DNA of 64,000 bases from an uncultured Verrucomicrobiales bacterium (GCA_937951675.1 CALFBI010000005.1:1-64000), one strand, 5' to 3'. Numbered from the stretch's first letter, positions 44,507-54,366 are shown. Translations and numbers: made by a program. The notes: a model not told the origin generated them from the sequence alone.

Positions 44507-46351
44507 TTAGCGGTGGAATTTCCGGTCAAGCTCTTGAAGAGAAAACTGAATCATGGTGGGCCTCCCATCAGGAGCGCAATAAGGAAGATCGCAAAGGAAC
44601 AGGTCTTTTAATAAACCTCGGACCTGAGGCAAATTGACCTCCTCATAGCGAGCCCTTTGTTTTGCTAACGACTTTGCAAAATGGTCATAAACGATTTTGC
44701 GAGCCTTCTTACCTCCTTCACTTGCGATGAGGTCTCCCAGGAAATCATCAAAAAGTTTGGCGACGTCGAGCTCCTTCAAGAAACTTGGCACCGACATGAT
44801 TTGAACGCTCGTTCCGCCAAAGGATTCGACCCCGACTCCAGCATTAGTGAAATGATCCTGGTTTGATTCAAAAAAAGCAAAATCACGAGCTTCTAATTCT
44901 ACAATCACAGGAACAAGTAAGCCCTGTGTCGAGACTTGCCCTGTGTTTTTCAAAAGGTGTTCATAAATCACTCGTTCTCTCCCAGCTTTAGGCTCAAAAA
45001 GCACCAAGCCATCCTCTCCTTCAATCACAATATAGCGCCGATGAAGAGTGCCTAAAATCTCAAAATTGGGCTGATCCGAACCGCGTTCTAATTTGGGTAA
45101 ATGGCTTAAGTCCGTTTGATAAGAACGATGCCTTAGATGGCGTCTCTCAGGAAGAGAACGAGTCGATAACGATGTCGAACCTTCTGCTATTTGGGCTTCA
45201 AGAGCAGATCCATCCTCTTCTAAAATGGTTTGTAGAAAGGAGGCCTTTCCTTTTTTTTCGGCACTTCTTTCCTTCTCCTGAATCTCTCTCGCTTGTGGCG
45301 ATTGGATCACAGAAGGAACATGCTGAGGAGCTCTCAATGCTTCTTGAATCGCCTCGATGATGGTCTCTCGCACTTCAAAGGGGCGATGAAAACGCACCTC
45401 TCTCTTAGCTGGGTGCACATTCACATCGACAAGCACGGGGTCGATCTCCATCCAAAGCCACACCATCGGGTGAGCCCCTTCCGGAATAGCTCCCGTATAT
45501 GCTTCCCGAATCGCGCCGACCACGACCTGATCTTCGATAGGCCGACCATTCAGAAAGAGATATTGCTGACGCCTTCCCTTTTTCGCATGGCGAGCGGGTA
45601 AAAGAAAGCCAGAGACTCTGAAATCATGCCTCTCCATCAGAGGCACCTCGATGAGATCCTTTAAAATATCTTGGCCAGAGAGCTGTCCAATTCGAACTCT
45701 CCGATCAGGCACTCCTGCAATATCAAACACGACTCGACCCTCTTTCCGGAAAACCCATCGCACTTGCGGGTGCGCGAGAGCATGGAGCCGAAGCTGGTGA
45801 TCGACATGTGCACTCTCTGTGTTCTCCGTTTTGAGAAATTTCCTCCTCGCTGGTATATTAAAAAACAAGTCAGAGACTCGGATATCTGTCCCTATCGCGG
45901 AACCACAGTCTTTCACATCCTTCAACTCTCCTCCTTCGACCAAAATCTCGGATGCAAACTCAGCTTCTCGGTCTCGTGTAATGAGTTGAAGCTTCGCCAC
46001 ACTTGCCACACTCGGCAAAGCTTCCCCCCTAAACCCAAACGTATGAATCGCCATCAACCCTTCGGCATCCCATAATTTACTGGTCGCATGACGTTCCAGG
46101 GAAAGAAGGGCATCCTCTCGCGACATTCCGCTACCATCATCTCTCACTCGAATGAAGGTCGCCCCTCCTCTTTGTAACTCGACTTCAATCGTCTTCGCTC
46201 CAGCATCGAGGCTATTCTCAACGAGCTCCTTCACGACACTTGAGGGACGCTCCACGACTTCTCCTGCCGCCACTTGACTAGCGAGAGTATCGGAGAGAAC
46301 TTTGATCTTTGGCACTGCTAAGATTAAAAGGAAGCAAAGAAACACTGGCAA
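44507..46351 (-). CDS. mutL: DNA mismatch repair protein MutL
   Basis: 614 aa from a TTG at 46351, which has AAAGGA six bases upstream; a GTG at 46315 (VPKIKVL) is an alternative that fits the family start better. The GHKL ATPase is complete: VKELVENSLDAGA, RDDGSGMSRED, LERHATSKL, GFRGEALPSVASVAKL. MutL couples MutS mismatch recognition to excision. Oddity: the C-terminal endonuclease motif DQHAxxExxxxE is changed to FEPKAGRERVIYE, and the CPHGRP motif reads CAPDGRPT, so metal-dependent nicking is probably lost. Divergent from the iron-sulfur carrier gene 36 bp away. Confidence 0.92.
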   Translation of the reverse strand: MPVFLCFLLILAVPKIKVLSDTLASQVAAGEVVERPSSVVKELVENSLDAGAKTIEVELQRGGATFIRVRDDGSGMSREDALLSLERHATSKLWDAEGLMAIHTFGFRGEALPSVASVAKLQLITRDREAEFASEILVEGGELKDVKDCGSAIGTDIRVSDLFFNIPARRKFLKTENTESAHVDHQLRLHALAHPQVRWVFRKEGRVVFDIAGVPDRRVRIGQLSGQDILKDLIEVPLMERHDFRVSGFLLPARHAKKGRRQQYLFLNGRPIEDQVVVGAIREAYTGAIPEGAHPMVWLWMEIDPVLVDVNVHPAKREVRFHRPFEVRETIIEAIQEALRAPQHVPSVIQSPQAREIQEKERSAEKKGKASFLQTILEEDGSALEAQIAEGSTSLSTRSLPERRHLRHRSYQTDLSHLPKLERGSDQPNFEILGTLHRRYIVIEGEDGLVLFEPKAGRERVIYEHLLKNTGQVSTQGLLVPVIVELEARDFAFFESNQDHFTNAGVGVESFGGTSVQIMSVPSFLKELDVAKLFDDFLGDLIASEGGKKARKIVYDHFAKSLAKQRARYEEVNLPQVRGLLKDLFLCDLPYCAPDGRPTMIQFSLQELDRKFHR

Positions 46352-46387
46352 GAGAGATCCTTTGGGAGTAAATAAATTCTTAAGCCT

Positions 46388-46774
46388 ATGATTGAAATTA
46401 CGCCTTCCGCAGCCAAAGAGGTCGCTCGCTTACTGAAAAAGAAAGAAGTGAACCCTGAAACTCATGGACTCCGTCTCGGAATCCAGCGAGGAGGGTGTGC
46501 TGGCCTGCAATACACCATGGAGGTTGGAAATGCTGAAGAAAATGATCATTTGATCTCTCTCGAAGCGGCCCAAGTCATTGTTGCTCATGATAGCCTTAAA
46601 CTTCTAAAAGGCTGCGTTCTTGATTACACTTATTCCCTCAGTGACACCGGTTTCAAAATTATTAACCCTAATGCCACTCGTTCTTGCGGTTGTGGCACTT
46701 CCTTTGAAAGCGACGCTGAAAACGAAGAACTCGAAGACCTTCCTGAGTCCAAATCTGATGACTGCTCTGAGTAA
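46388..46774 (+). CDS. A-type Fe-S cluster carrier (IscA/ErpA/HesB family)
   Basis: 128 aa. Typical A-type protein: EITPSAAKEVARLLKKKEV, LRLGIQRGGCAGLQYTMEV with the first Cys, and SCGCGTSF with the CxC pair near residue 100. It passes iron-sulfur clusters to target proteins. An acidic C-terminal tail of about 20 residues (ENEELEDLPESKSDD) is longer than usual. Standing upstream of the membrane-protein gene by 5 bp, it may be co-transcribed with it. Confidence 0.93.
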   Translation: MIEITPSAAKEVARLLKKKEVNPETHGLRLGIQRGGCAGLQYTMEVGNAEENDHLISLEAAQVIVAHDSLKLLKGCVLDYTYSLSDTGFKIINPNATRSCGCGTSFESDAENEELEDLPESKSDDCSE

Positions 46775-46779
46775 TCTCG

Positions 46780-47550
46780 ATGTTTGAAGATAATCATAAA
46801 AACGCCCCCGCCCCGCAGCAACGCCCTGCTTATTTTTGGTGGATTCTTGCGAACATCCTAGCCTTGTGCTTTGTGGTGATTAGCTGGACTTCTTGTTACT
46901 ATATATTTAATAACCCTCAAGTTCCAGAGAACCATAAAATCCTCAAAAAAGTAGGCCGCTTAGAGTCGATCAGCTCTTTTACTCCTCTTAATGCCCCCTC
47001 TGGAAGCTCTCTTTCTCCCAGACAAATCTTTAGAAAGTATCAAAACTTGCCTAATGAAAAACTAGCGGTCCTCAACCGGCAGTTTCGCAAAAACTATCTC
47101 ACCAACTTCGACCGACCAAAGCACCTCACCTACATCGAAGGAGATTACCGAGTCACTCACGCTCGAGCACTCACCGAAAAAGACCACTTCCAAAAAGGAA
47201 TTCTGCTGCGAGCTCGTGCGTTCGTGAAACCGAACGAAACATCAGACCCAACCATCTATCCGGTCATCATCGAATACATTCTCCCCGGAGCCCCTACTTC
47301 TGCTCTCGATTCTTTTCAACCAGGGGACGCCCTACTCCTTAAAAAAGTGCCTCATTGTGCCTCTATTTATCATCTGGCCCAAATCGGAATCACAGATGAA
47401 CCGACCATTTGTGCCACTGTCGTCCCTCTTGCCTACAACGACTATCGTTCCCCAGATGGTAAGCTCATCAGGATCACCCCTCCAGAGGCCCCTCAATTGC
47501 GCGCCTCTCTACCTGCGTGGCAACAGCACCGGGGAAGCTCCAGACGTTAA
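46780..47550 (+). CDS. Membrane-anchored protein of unknown function
   Basis: 256 aa. A short polar N-terminus is followed by one membrane helix (FWWILANILALCFVVISWTS), leaving ~200 residues outside. There is no catalytic motif I recognise; the soluble part has segments such as LPNEKLAVLNRQFRKNYLTN, GDYRVTHARALTEKDHFQKG and FQPGDALLLKKVPHCASIYH. Similar proteins appear to be restricted to Verrucomicrobiota, which is an impression and not a search result. It begins 5 bp after the Fe-S carrier stop. Confidence 0.75.
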   Translation: MFEDNHKNAPAPQQRPAYFWWILANILALCFVVISWTSCYYIFNNPQVPENHKILKKVGRLESISSFTPLNAPSGSSLSPRQIFRKYQNLPNEKLAVLNRQFRKNYLTNFDRPKHLTYIEGDYRVTHARALTEKDHFQKGILLRARAFVKPNETSDPTIYPVIIEYILPGAPTSALDSFQPGDALLLKKVPHCASIYHLAQIGITDEPTICATVVPLAYNDYRSPDGKLIRITPPEAPQLRASLPAWQQHRGSSRR

Positions 47551-47565
47551 GTCTTTCTAAGGGTT

Positions 47566-48417
47566 TCAAGAAGCCACAATACGCTGCTTTATTTCCCCGA
47601 TTCCTTCGATCCCGAGCTCGACAAGGTCTCCAGCCTCTAAAAATTTTGGAGGGTTCATGCCCATCCCTACGCCCCCAGGGGTTCCGGTCGCAATAATATC
47701 TCCTGGGAGCAAGGTCATAAATTGTGAAATGTAGCTCACGACATAATCAACGTGGAACAACATATCTCCCGTCCACCCGTTTTGACGGAGCTCCCCATTC
47801 ACCTTTGACCAAAGCCGTAAACTCTGTGGATCATTCAGCTCATCTGGGGTCACGAAGAGCGGACCTAAAGGAGCAAAGGTATCTGAGCTCTTTCCTTTCA
47901 CCCACTGTCCGGCCCGTTGTTTTTGATAATCACGCTCGCTGTAATCGCAAAAAACGGAATACCCGGCGATATGGGAACGAGCTTCCGCTTGAGAAATGCG
48001 CTTGGCTGTCATCCCCATCACGACTGCAAGTTCCACTTCATAATCTAACTTTGTTGCTCCTGGAGGGATCTCGACTTGATCAAAAGGCCCATTGTAAGCG
48101 GTTGTAGCCTTCATGAAAATGACAGGCTCTGGAGGAACTTCTGCCCCGAATTCGCGCGCGTGATCTGCATAATTCTGCCCTACACATATAATTTTAGAAG
48201 GGCGAGCGATCGGAGCCCCAATTCGATAGTCTCCTTTTTTCTCAATCCCCCCGGGACAGCCTGATTCAATCCAACTCTGTAAAGCCTCCAGGCCACTACA
48301 ACTCAAGAACGCTTCATTGTAATCTCCAAATTCAGTGCTCGCATCGATAATTCTTCCATCATCCAACATGACAGCAGGCTCTTCATAGCCGATTTCTCCA
48401 AGGCGCATGAGTTTCAT
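47566..48417 (-). CDS. Fumarylacetoacetate hydrolase family protein
   Basis: 283 aa. FAH-type fold: ICVGQNYADHAREFGAEVPPE, VIFMKATTAYNGP, LDYEVELAVVMG with the metal acidic residues (Glu in YEVEL, Asp in FCDYSERDYQ), FLRGQWVKGKSSDTFAPLGP and IATGTPGGVGMGM. Members hydrolyse or decarboxylate 2-keto acids with Mg or Mn (5-oxopent-3-ene, acylpyruvate and similar). Exact substrate unknown. The gene is divergent from tgt, 157 bp away, and converges on the membrane-protein gene with 15 bp between stops. Confidence 0.9.
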   Translation of the reverse strand: MKLMRLGEIGYEEPAVMLDDGRIIDASTEFGDYNEAFLSCSGLEALQSWIESGCPGGIEKKGDYRIGAPIARPSKIICVGQNYADHAREFGAEVPPEPVIFMKATTAYNGPFDQVEIPPGATKLDYEVELAVVMGMTAKRISQAEARSHIAGYSVFCDYSERDYQKQRAGQWVKGKSSDTFAPLGPLFVTPDELNDPQSLRLWSKVNGELRQNGWTGDMLFHVDYVVSYISQFMTLLPGDIIATGTPGGVGMGMNPPKFLEAGDLVELGIEGIGEIKQRIVAS

Positions 48418-48573
48418 AAGCCCCTTTGATAACTCACCGGTAGAAGATGATCAATGAGTGTCTTCAATTCTTTTCTTTTTTTAAGTCCCTCCGATCGAAA
48501 CGCTTCAAGTCCTTTGCTGAAAAAAAAGATAAAACTTTGGCCACATCAAGCTCTTTCCGCTAAGCACCTCCCT

Positions 48574-49707
48574 ATGTCCTTTGAGGTTTTAAACACTGAT
48601 CCCACATCACAGGCGCGACGCGGCCGCCTGACGACCGCTCATGGCGAGATCCAAACCCCGATTTTCATGCCCGTAGGCACTCAAGGTTCTGTGAAAACGC
48701 TTCACCCTGATGAACTCGTCGAGACTGAAGCACAGATCATCCTGGGAAATACTTACCACCTCAATTTAAGACCCGGCCTCGAAGTGATCGAACATTTCGG
48801 CGGACTCCACAAATTCATCCAATGGGATCGGCCCATCTTAACAGACTCAGGTGGGTTCCAAGTCTGGTCACTCGCAAAGTTAAGAAAAATCACGGAAGAA
48901 GGCGTTCGCTTTCAGAACCACCTCAACGGTGCCAGTATGATGCTCTCTCCCGAAGCAAGCATGCAGATCCAAGCGACTCTAGGATCCGATATCGCGATGC
49001 TCTTTGACGAATGCCCACCCTACCCCTGCGATCGCGAATACGCGGAAAAATCGCTAGGCCTCACCACCCGGTGGGGACAACGTTGCAAAGACTGGGTGAC
49101 GAAACATCAACCTCGCTCTGGAGAAGGACGACAAATGCACTTTGGAATCGTGCAAGGATCTACCTACGCCGAGCTCCGAGAACAATCGGCCAGAGAACTC
49201 GTCGACCTCGAATTAGATGGTTATGCGATCGGGGGAGTCTCCGTTGGCGAACCCGAGCATGAGATGATGCGAGCCGTCGAAAACAGTGTCCCTTTTCTCC
49301 CTTTTGACAAACCTCGCTATGCGATGGGACTAGGAACCCCGCCCCAATTACTCGAAATGATTGCACGAGGAGTGGACATGTTTGACTGCGTGCTTCCGAC
49401 CCGCCTCGCTCGTCACGGCGTCGCCATGACTTTGGATGGTCCTATCTCCATTAAGAAGGCTATTTATGAGTTCGACGAGAAGCCTTTATGTGAAAGTAAC
49501 AGCTCACATGCTGCACGTTTTTCGCGAGCCTATATCCGCCACCTCTTCCGATCTAATGAAATCCTCGCTTTAAGATTGCTTTCTTTCCATAATATTGATT
49601 TTTACCTATCTCTCATGGCGCGCGCTAGAAACGCAATTGAAGCTGGAACCTTCGATGAAATGCGCCAAGAATTTACTCAACGATATACTCAAACCACACC
49701 ATCATGA
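48574..49707 (+). CDS. tgt: Queuine tRNA-ribosyltransferase
   Basis: About 377 aa from ATG 48574; an in-frame ATG at 48454 is longer than the family. It exchanges G34 for preQ1 in tRNAs with GUN anticodons. RPILTDSGGFQVWSLA carries the proton-acceptor Asp, and GVDMFDCVLPTRLARHG the nucleophile Asp. Oddity: the C-terminal zinc site, normally CxCxxC with a later His, reads CESNSSHAARFSRAYIRHL, so the three zinc cysteines are gone. Its stop overlaps yajC (ATGA), giving the usual tgt-yajC-secDF operon. No Shine-Dalgarno sequence is seen. Confidence 0.94.
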   Translation: MSFEVLNTDPTSQARRGRLTTAHGEIQTPIFMPVGTQGSVKTLHPDELVETEAQIILGNTYHLNLRPGLEVIEHFGGLHKFIQWDRPILTDSGGFQVWSLAKLRKITEEGVRFQNHLNGASMMLSPEASMQIQATLGSDIAMLFDECPPYPCDREYAEKSLGLTTRWGQRCKDWVTKHQPRSGEGRQMHFGIVQGSTYAELREQSARELVDLELDGYAIGGVSVGEPEHEMMRAVENSVPFLPFDKPRYAMGLGTPPQLLEMIARGVDMFDCVLPTRLARHGVAMTLDGPISIKKAIYEFDEKPLCESNSSHAARFSRAYIRHLFRSNEILALRLLSFHNIDFYLSLMARARNAIEAGTFDEMRQEFTQRYTQTTPS

Positions 49708-50054
49708 CTCTTTCATTTGATTTACTTGCTCAAGCCGCTCCTGGAGGTGGTGGATTAGGAATGCTTTTCCCTCTCCTCATTATGGTTGCGATGATGTATT
49801 TCCTCGTCATCCGACCTCAAAGCAAGCAACGCAAAGAACTTGCAAACCGTATCGCCGCTCTCAAAAAGGGAGATAAAGTGATTACTACCGCCGGAATTCA
49901 CGCCTCGGTTCATCACATCGGAGAGAAAACGATCACCCTGAAGCTTTCAGAAGGAGTCTTCGTCCCATTCGAAAAGAATGCGATTGCGACCGCTGAGTCA
50001 AAACCTTCTGTCAAAGAAGAAGCCAAAGAAGCTTCTGACGAATCAAAATCATAA
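49704..50054 (+). CDS. yajC: Preprotein translocase accessory subunit YajC
   Basis: 116 aa with one membrane helix (LGMLFPLLIMVAMMYFLVIR) and the RPQSKQRKELANRIAALKKG segment followed by TTAGIHASVHHIGEKTITLK, the standard YajC pattern. It joins SecDF and SecYEG in the inner membrane. Overlaps the tgt stop as ATGA; secDF starts 9 bp downstream. The C-terminal ~25 residues are acidic (EEAKEASDESKS). Confidence 0.93.
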   Translation: MTLSFDLLAQAAPGGGGLGMLFPLLIMVAMMYFLVIRPQSKQRKELANRIAALKKGDKVITTAGIHASVHHIGEKTITLKLSEGVFVPFEKNAIATAESKPSVKEEAKEASDESKS

Positions 50055-50063
50055 TCTGCTGTC

Positions 50064-52442
50064 ATGCTTGTTGACCAACTCTTTGTTTTCTTTGTCGGGC
50101 TAGCCATTTTAGGGCTACTCTTCGCCTTCTTCACGATCGAAAACGAACGTTACAGACGTAACGTTGGTTCCATTCTTATCGCGATCATCGTAGGCCTTTC
50201 GGTCTATGCCATCACGCCTCCAAAAGAGACTCTTAAAAAGGGAATCGATATCGCAGGGGGGTCATCCTACACCCTTCGAGTCCAACCTACCGAAGATGAG
50301 GAAACGGGTGAAATGGTTCCTGTTACGGCGACCGCCGTCGAGGAAGCGATCAAAACGATCGAGGGAAGAATTAACGAAGGGTCAACCAAAGACATGCTGA
50401 TCCAACGCCAAGGCGATGATCAGATTATTCTAGAAATGCCGGGCGCTTCTGAAGCAGAAGCCACCGAAATCCGTAAAAAGCTCGAAACCGTTTCTAAACT
50501 TGAACTTCGCATGGTGCACCCACAATCTCGGAGCTTAGTTCAAAGCCTTGAGATTGGCGACAAGCGAAGTGTGCGTGGCTACAAGGTTTACAAACAAGTC
50601 TATACTGATGATGAAGGCGTTAAAACGGAAGGTAAAATCCTCCTAAGTAAACGCATCATTATCGACGGCTCCAACGTGAAATACGCCTTCCCTGATCTGA
50701 GCCGCCGCGGTGTTGTCGCTATTGAGCTCACCAAAGAAGGAGGTAAGAAAATGCGCAACGCCACCGACCCAACCAAGATCACTCACGAGGTCTCCTCAAT
50801 GGCAACGGTTCTTGATAATATCTGTATTAATACTGCCACGGTGCGATCTCGCCTGAGCGAACGTTTCGAAGTTTCGGGGCTCGGTAATAAAGAAGAAGTC
50901 GAAGAACTCTCAGCGGCTCTTCTTAACCCTCTTAAAAACCCTCTCATTGTCGAAGAAGCTCGTGAGGTTTCAGCCCGTTTAGGTCAAGCGACCGTCAAAC
51001 AAGGTGTTTATGCCGGAATCTTAGGCCTGACACTGACTCTTCTTTTCATTCTTGCTTACTATCGTTTTGCCGGAATCATTGCATTGATCGCCTTACTCTT
51101 AAACATCCTGATTCTTTTCGGAATTATGGCAATGTTTGGCTTCACCTTCACCCTTCCCGGGATTGCTGGGATCATTCTTACGATCGGAGTAGCAGTCGAT
51201 GCTAACGTTCTCATTTATGAACGCCTCCGAGAAGAGATTAATGCTGGCAAGTCACTTCCTTTCGCGGTTCGAACTGCTTTTGAAAAAGCTTTCTCTGCTA
51301 TTTTTGATGCTAACATCACGACCCTTATCACCGCTCTCATTCTCTTTTGGAAAGCTAGCGGCACGGTCAAAGGCTTTGCGATCACGCTCACAATCGGGAT
51401 CTTAGCCTCGATGCTCTCGGCTCTTATTATCACCCGCGTTCTCTTCTGGTGGGGCATTGATCTCAAGCTCATTAAGAAGCTTAACTTCATGAACCTCTTC
51501 ACCAAGAAAGCTTACAACTTCCTTGATAAGCGAAAAGTTTTCTTCCCCCTCTCAATCTTGCTCATCATTGGAAGCCTCGCTTTCATTGGGATCAAGCAAG
51601 ACCGAGCCTTTGGAATTGATTTCGTGGGAGGTAATATCGTGAGTTTCCAAATGGGGAACATTGAAGCTCCTGCCTCAGCTGAAGTTGAAAAAGCGCTTGT
51701 GAGCAACTTGGAGCTCAGTAAGTCGCCCGTGGTTCAAAATGAAACCTCTCAAGTGACCGGAAAACTTCTTACAATTCGTTGTGCTGACCAAGATGTTACC
51801 AATGTCGTCAAACAATGCCGTGAGTCGTTCCCTGTCCTCAAGGGCGTAGAACTGAGCCAGGATAAAGTCAGCGCGACTCTCGGAGGCGAATTTCTTCGTA
51901 ACTCTGCGATGGCTCTCGGGCTTGGATTGCTTGCGATTCTCGTCTACATCACAATCCGCTTCGAATTCTCTTTTGCTCTCGGGGCCTTCTTCGCCCTTTT
52001 CCACGATGTGATTATTGTGCTTGGAATCATCATCCTCCTCGGAGGGGAACTTTCCCTCATCCATGTCGGAGCGATTCTCACCATTGCGGGTTATTCCATT
52101 AATGACACCATCGTTGTTTTTGACCGTATTCGAGAAAACTTGAAGACCAAACGAGGCAAAGTGAAGGACATCATGAATGATGCCATTAGCACTACTCTTT
52201 CACGAACAGTCTTAACTTCGGTTACCACCTTAGTTTCGGTGATCTTACTTTTCTTCTTAGGAGGTCCTGCTCTCAAAGACTTTGCGCTTGCGATCATCGT
52301 TGGGGTGCTCGTCGGGACTTATTCTTCGATCTTCGTTGCTTCGCCGATTGTTTATCTCTGGAGTAAATTCCGAGGAACGAACTTACGCCGCGAACTGCTC
52401 GATGCAGATCTCTCACAGCAAGTTTCTCCAGGTAAAGGTTAA
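50064..52442 (+). CDS. secDF: Fused protein translocase SecDF
   Basis: 792 aa combining SecD and SecF in one chain, as in many Gram-negative and Firmicute lineages. SecD part: GIDIAGGSSYTLRVQP, a periplasmic domain of about 250 residues and six membrane helices with DANVLIYERLREEI. SecF part from about residue 480: FGIDFVGGNIVSFQMG, second periplasmic domain and six helices with GYSINDTIVVFDRIREN. It uses the proton gradient to pull proteins through the Sec channel. A strong terminator follows. Third gene of the tgt-yajC-secDF operon. Confidence 0.95.
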   Translation: MLVDQLFVFFVGLAILGLLFAFFTIENERYRRNVGSILIAIIVGLSVYAITPPKETLKKGIDIAGGSSYTLRVQPTEDEETGEMVPVTATAVEEAIKTIEGRINEGSTKDMLIQRQGDDQIILEMPGASEAEATEIRKKLETVSKLELRMVHPQSRSLVQSLEIGDKRSVRGYKVYKQVYTDDEGVKTEGKILLSKRIIIDGSNVKYAFPDLSRRGVVAIELTKEGGKKMRNATDPTKITHEVSSMATVLDNICINTATVRSRLSERFEVSGLGNKEEVEELSAALLNPLKNPLIVEEAREVSARLGQATVKQGVYAGILGLTLTLLFILAYYRFAGIIALIALLLNILILFGIMAMFGFTFTLPGIAGIILTIGVAVDANVLIYERLREEINAGKSLPFAVRTAFEKAFSAIFDANITTLITALILFWKASGTVKGFAITLTIGILASMLSALIITRVLFWWGIDLKLIKKLNFMNLFTKKAYNFLDKRKVFFPLSILLIIGSLAFIGIKQDRAFGIDFVGGNIVSFQMGNIEAPASAEVEKALVSNLELSKSPVVQNETSQVTGKLLTIRCADQDVTNVVKQCRESFPVLKGVELSQDKVSATLGGEFLRNSAMALGLGLLAILVYITIRFEFSFALGAFFALFHDVIIVLGIIILLGGELSLIHVGAILTIAGYSINDTIVVFDRIRENLKTKRGKVKDIMNDAISTTLSRTVLTSVTTLVSVILLFFLGGPALKDFALAIIVGVLVGTYSSIFVASPIVYLWSKFRGTNLRRELLDADLSQQVSPGKG

Positions 52443-52479
52443 TGAGGTAACCTTTACGAGATCACCTTCTCTTTTTACT

Positions 52480-52508
52480 AGCAGAGCCCGACGGGCTCTG
52501 CTTTTTTT
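52480..52508 (+). terminator. Terminator of tgt-yajC-secDF
   Basis: Perfect 10-bp arms AGCAGAGCCC (52480-52489) and GGGCTCTGCT (52493-52502) around a 3-nt loop, then TTTTTT. It is 38 bp past the secDF stop. Confidence 0.9.
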
Positions 52509-52523
52509 AGGACCTGTCATTAT

Positions 52524-53108
52524 ATGCCTTTGATCCATGAAATACGCTTTGCCGGGATTGATTTCGAATCCGCCGGGGCTCGAAAGGGCGAAACTGACTG
52601 CCCTATTCAAATAGGAATGGGAACTTGGAAACCGGAGGAAAAAGTCAAAGACCTTTTTGTCTCTTATCTGAAAAGTGAAAAAGAGGTGATGTGGCAATCA
52701 CAACGTATTCACCATATTTCTAATAAAGACCTCGTCCACGCCCCCTCTTTCCTAAGTCTTTGGCCTGAAGTGAAAAGCAGGCTTTCAAATTCAGCTATCG
52801 TGGCGCACGGTTATGGCACCGAAAAAAGGTATTTAAGAACCTTCCCCAACCATGGATTCTCCCCATGGATCGATACCCTGACCCTCTCACGAGCCGCTTA
52901 CCCAAACCTGACGAATCATAAACTCGGAACGGTCTGCGATGAATTAGAACTGACAGGGCTGATTGATAAAATCGTTCCCGAAAGGCAATGGCACGACGCT
53001 CTCTACGATGCGGTAGGCTCGCTCGTGATCTTATCCAAAGTGATTCAGGATTTCACTTTGATGGAGGCTTCCCTAGAAGTTTTGGTGCAGCCTAAAAAGT
53101 TTTTTTAA
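52524..53108 (+). CDS. DEDDh-type 3'-5' exonuclease
   Basis: 194 aa with the DnaQ-like nuclease fold: FAGIDFESAGA with the first Asp and Glu, VAHGYGTEKRYL (ExoII-like), and RQWHDALYDAVGSL giving the His and Asp of ExoIII. DEDDh proteins trim 3' ends of DNA or RNA; oligoribonuclease and DNA polymerase III epsilon are relatives, but this one has no clear close group. It has its own weak terminator-like hairpin downstream (GCCT/AGGC at 53144-53160, then T6) and stands alone. Function beyond exonuclease is unknown. Confidence 0.85.
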   Translation: MPLIHEIRFAGIDFESAGARKGETDCPIQIGMGTWKPEEKVKDLFVSYLKSEKEVMWQSQRIHHISNKDLVHAPSFLSLWPEVKSRLSNSAIVAHGYGTEKRYLRTFPNHGFSPWIDTLTLSRAAYPNLTNHKLGTVCDELELTGLIDKIVPERQWHDALYDAVGSLVILSKVIQDFTLMEASLEVLVQPKKFF

Positions 53109-53232
53109 CTAGAGCCCATCCTCGGTATCTCGTCAGAAGGTGAGCCTCATGAAATTAGGCGTCTTTTTTCAAACATCCTTTTTTTGTTTTTTTCGTGAAC
53201 TTTAAAAGAGATCACGTTACTGACCTTCATCT

Positions 53233-54336
53233 ATGTCACGTTCACACACCATTGCAGTTCTTGCAGGCGACGGAATCGGTCCTGAAGTTATGGAGCAAGC
53301 TCTTCTTGTTCTGGATACCACCGCTGAAAAATTCGGCTTCTCCATCAATCAAAGCGCGCACCTCGTTGGAGGCGCTGCGATTGACGCGACAGGTTCCCCC
53401 CTTCCACCTGAAACGGTTACGGCTTGCGAAAAGGCTGATGCCATTTTATTCGGTTCGGTAGGTGGCCCGAAATGGGAAAACCTCCCTCCTGCGCAACAGC
53501 CAGAACGTGGAGCGCTTCTCCCCCTTCGTAAGCATTTTGGCCTCTTTGCGAACTTACGTCCTGGCGTTTGTCACCCTGCACTAACACACGCCTCTCCTGT
53601 TAAAAACGAACTCATTCCTAATGGATTTGATGTTCTCTGTGTCAGAGAGCTTACTGGCGGACTTTACTTCGGTGAGCCTAAGCTCCAAGAAGAACGTGAT
53701 GGTGAGACCGTCGTCATTGACACCATGATTTACACTAAAAGTGAGATCGAGCGAATCCTTCACGTCGCTTTCAAAGCGGCTCAAGGCCGTGATAAACGAG
53801 TCTGCTCAGTCGATAAAGCTAACGTCCTTCAAAACTCGGTGCTTTGGAGACAAACCGCGGAAGAAGTAGCGAAGTCATACCCTGATGTCGAGCTCTCACA
53901 CCTCTATGTGGATAATGCCGCAATGCAGCTCATTCGTCGCGCCCCTGACTTCGATGTCTTGGTCACTGAAAACCTTTTTGGGGATATTCTTTCTGACGAA
54001 ATGGCGATGATTTCAGGCTCCCTCGGGATGCTTCCTTCTGCGAGCTTAGGCGGCCAAAAAGATAACGGCCTTTATTTCGGGATGTATGAACCAAGTGGTG
54101 GTTCTGCTCCTGATATCGCAGGCCAAGGGATCGCCAACCCGGTTGCTCAGATCCTTTCTGTTGCGATGCTTCTTCGTCACTCCCTTGGAGAAGAAGAGGC
54201 CGCCAAGGCAATCGAAAACGCCGTTGAAAACGCGATTAGCTCAGGTCTACGCACTGGAGATATCTATACAGGTTCCGAACAGGAAACGAAGGTTAACACT
54301 GCTGAAATGGGAGCTGCTATTCTCAAGGCTATCTAA
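53233..54336 (+). CDS. leuB: 3-isopropylmalate dehydrogenase
   Basis: 367 aa. The leucine-pathway enzyme that oxidises and decarboxylates 3-isopropylmalate with [21 protein letters not shown], the substrate arginines in [15 protein letters not shown] and [13 protein letters not shown], the metal aspartates in [14 protein letters not shown] and the dinucleotide stretch [17 protein letters not shown] are complete. No Shine-Dalgarno sequence precedes the ATG. A strong terminator follows, so it appears to be a single-gene unit here without leuCD neighbours. Confidence 0.96.
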   Translation: MSRSHTIAVLAGDGIGPEVMEQALLVLDTTAEKFGFSINQSAHLVGGAAIDATGSPLPPETVTACEKADAILFGSVGGPKWENLPPAQQPERGALLPLRKHFGLFANLRPGVCHPALTHASPVKNELIPNGFDVLCVRELTGGLYFGEPKLQEERDGETVVIDTMIYTKSEIERILHVAFKAAQGRDKRVCSVDKANVLQNSVLWRQTAEEVAKSYPDVELSHLYVDNAAMQLIRRAPDFDVLVTENLFGDILSDEMAMISGSLGMLPSASLGGQKDNGLYFGMYEPSGGSAPDIAGQGIANPVAQILSVAMLLRHSLGEEEAAKAIENAVENAISSGLRTGDIYTGSEQETKVNTAEMGAAILKAI

Positions 54337-54366
54337 GTTTTCTTCATTTCCCACATTACTCTTTTT

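Noticed and set aside
53144-53168. GCCT/AGGC hairpin with T6 after the DEDDh exonuclease gene
   Set aside because: Only a 4-bp stem; too weak to list as a separate terminator.
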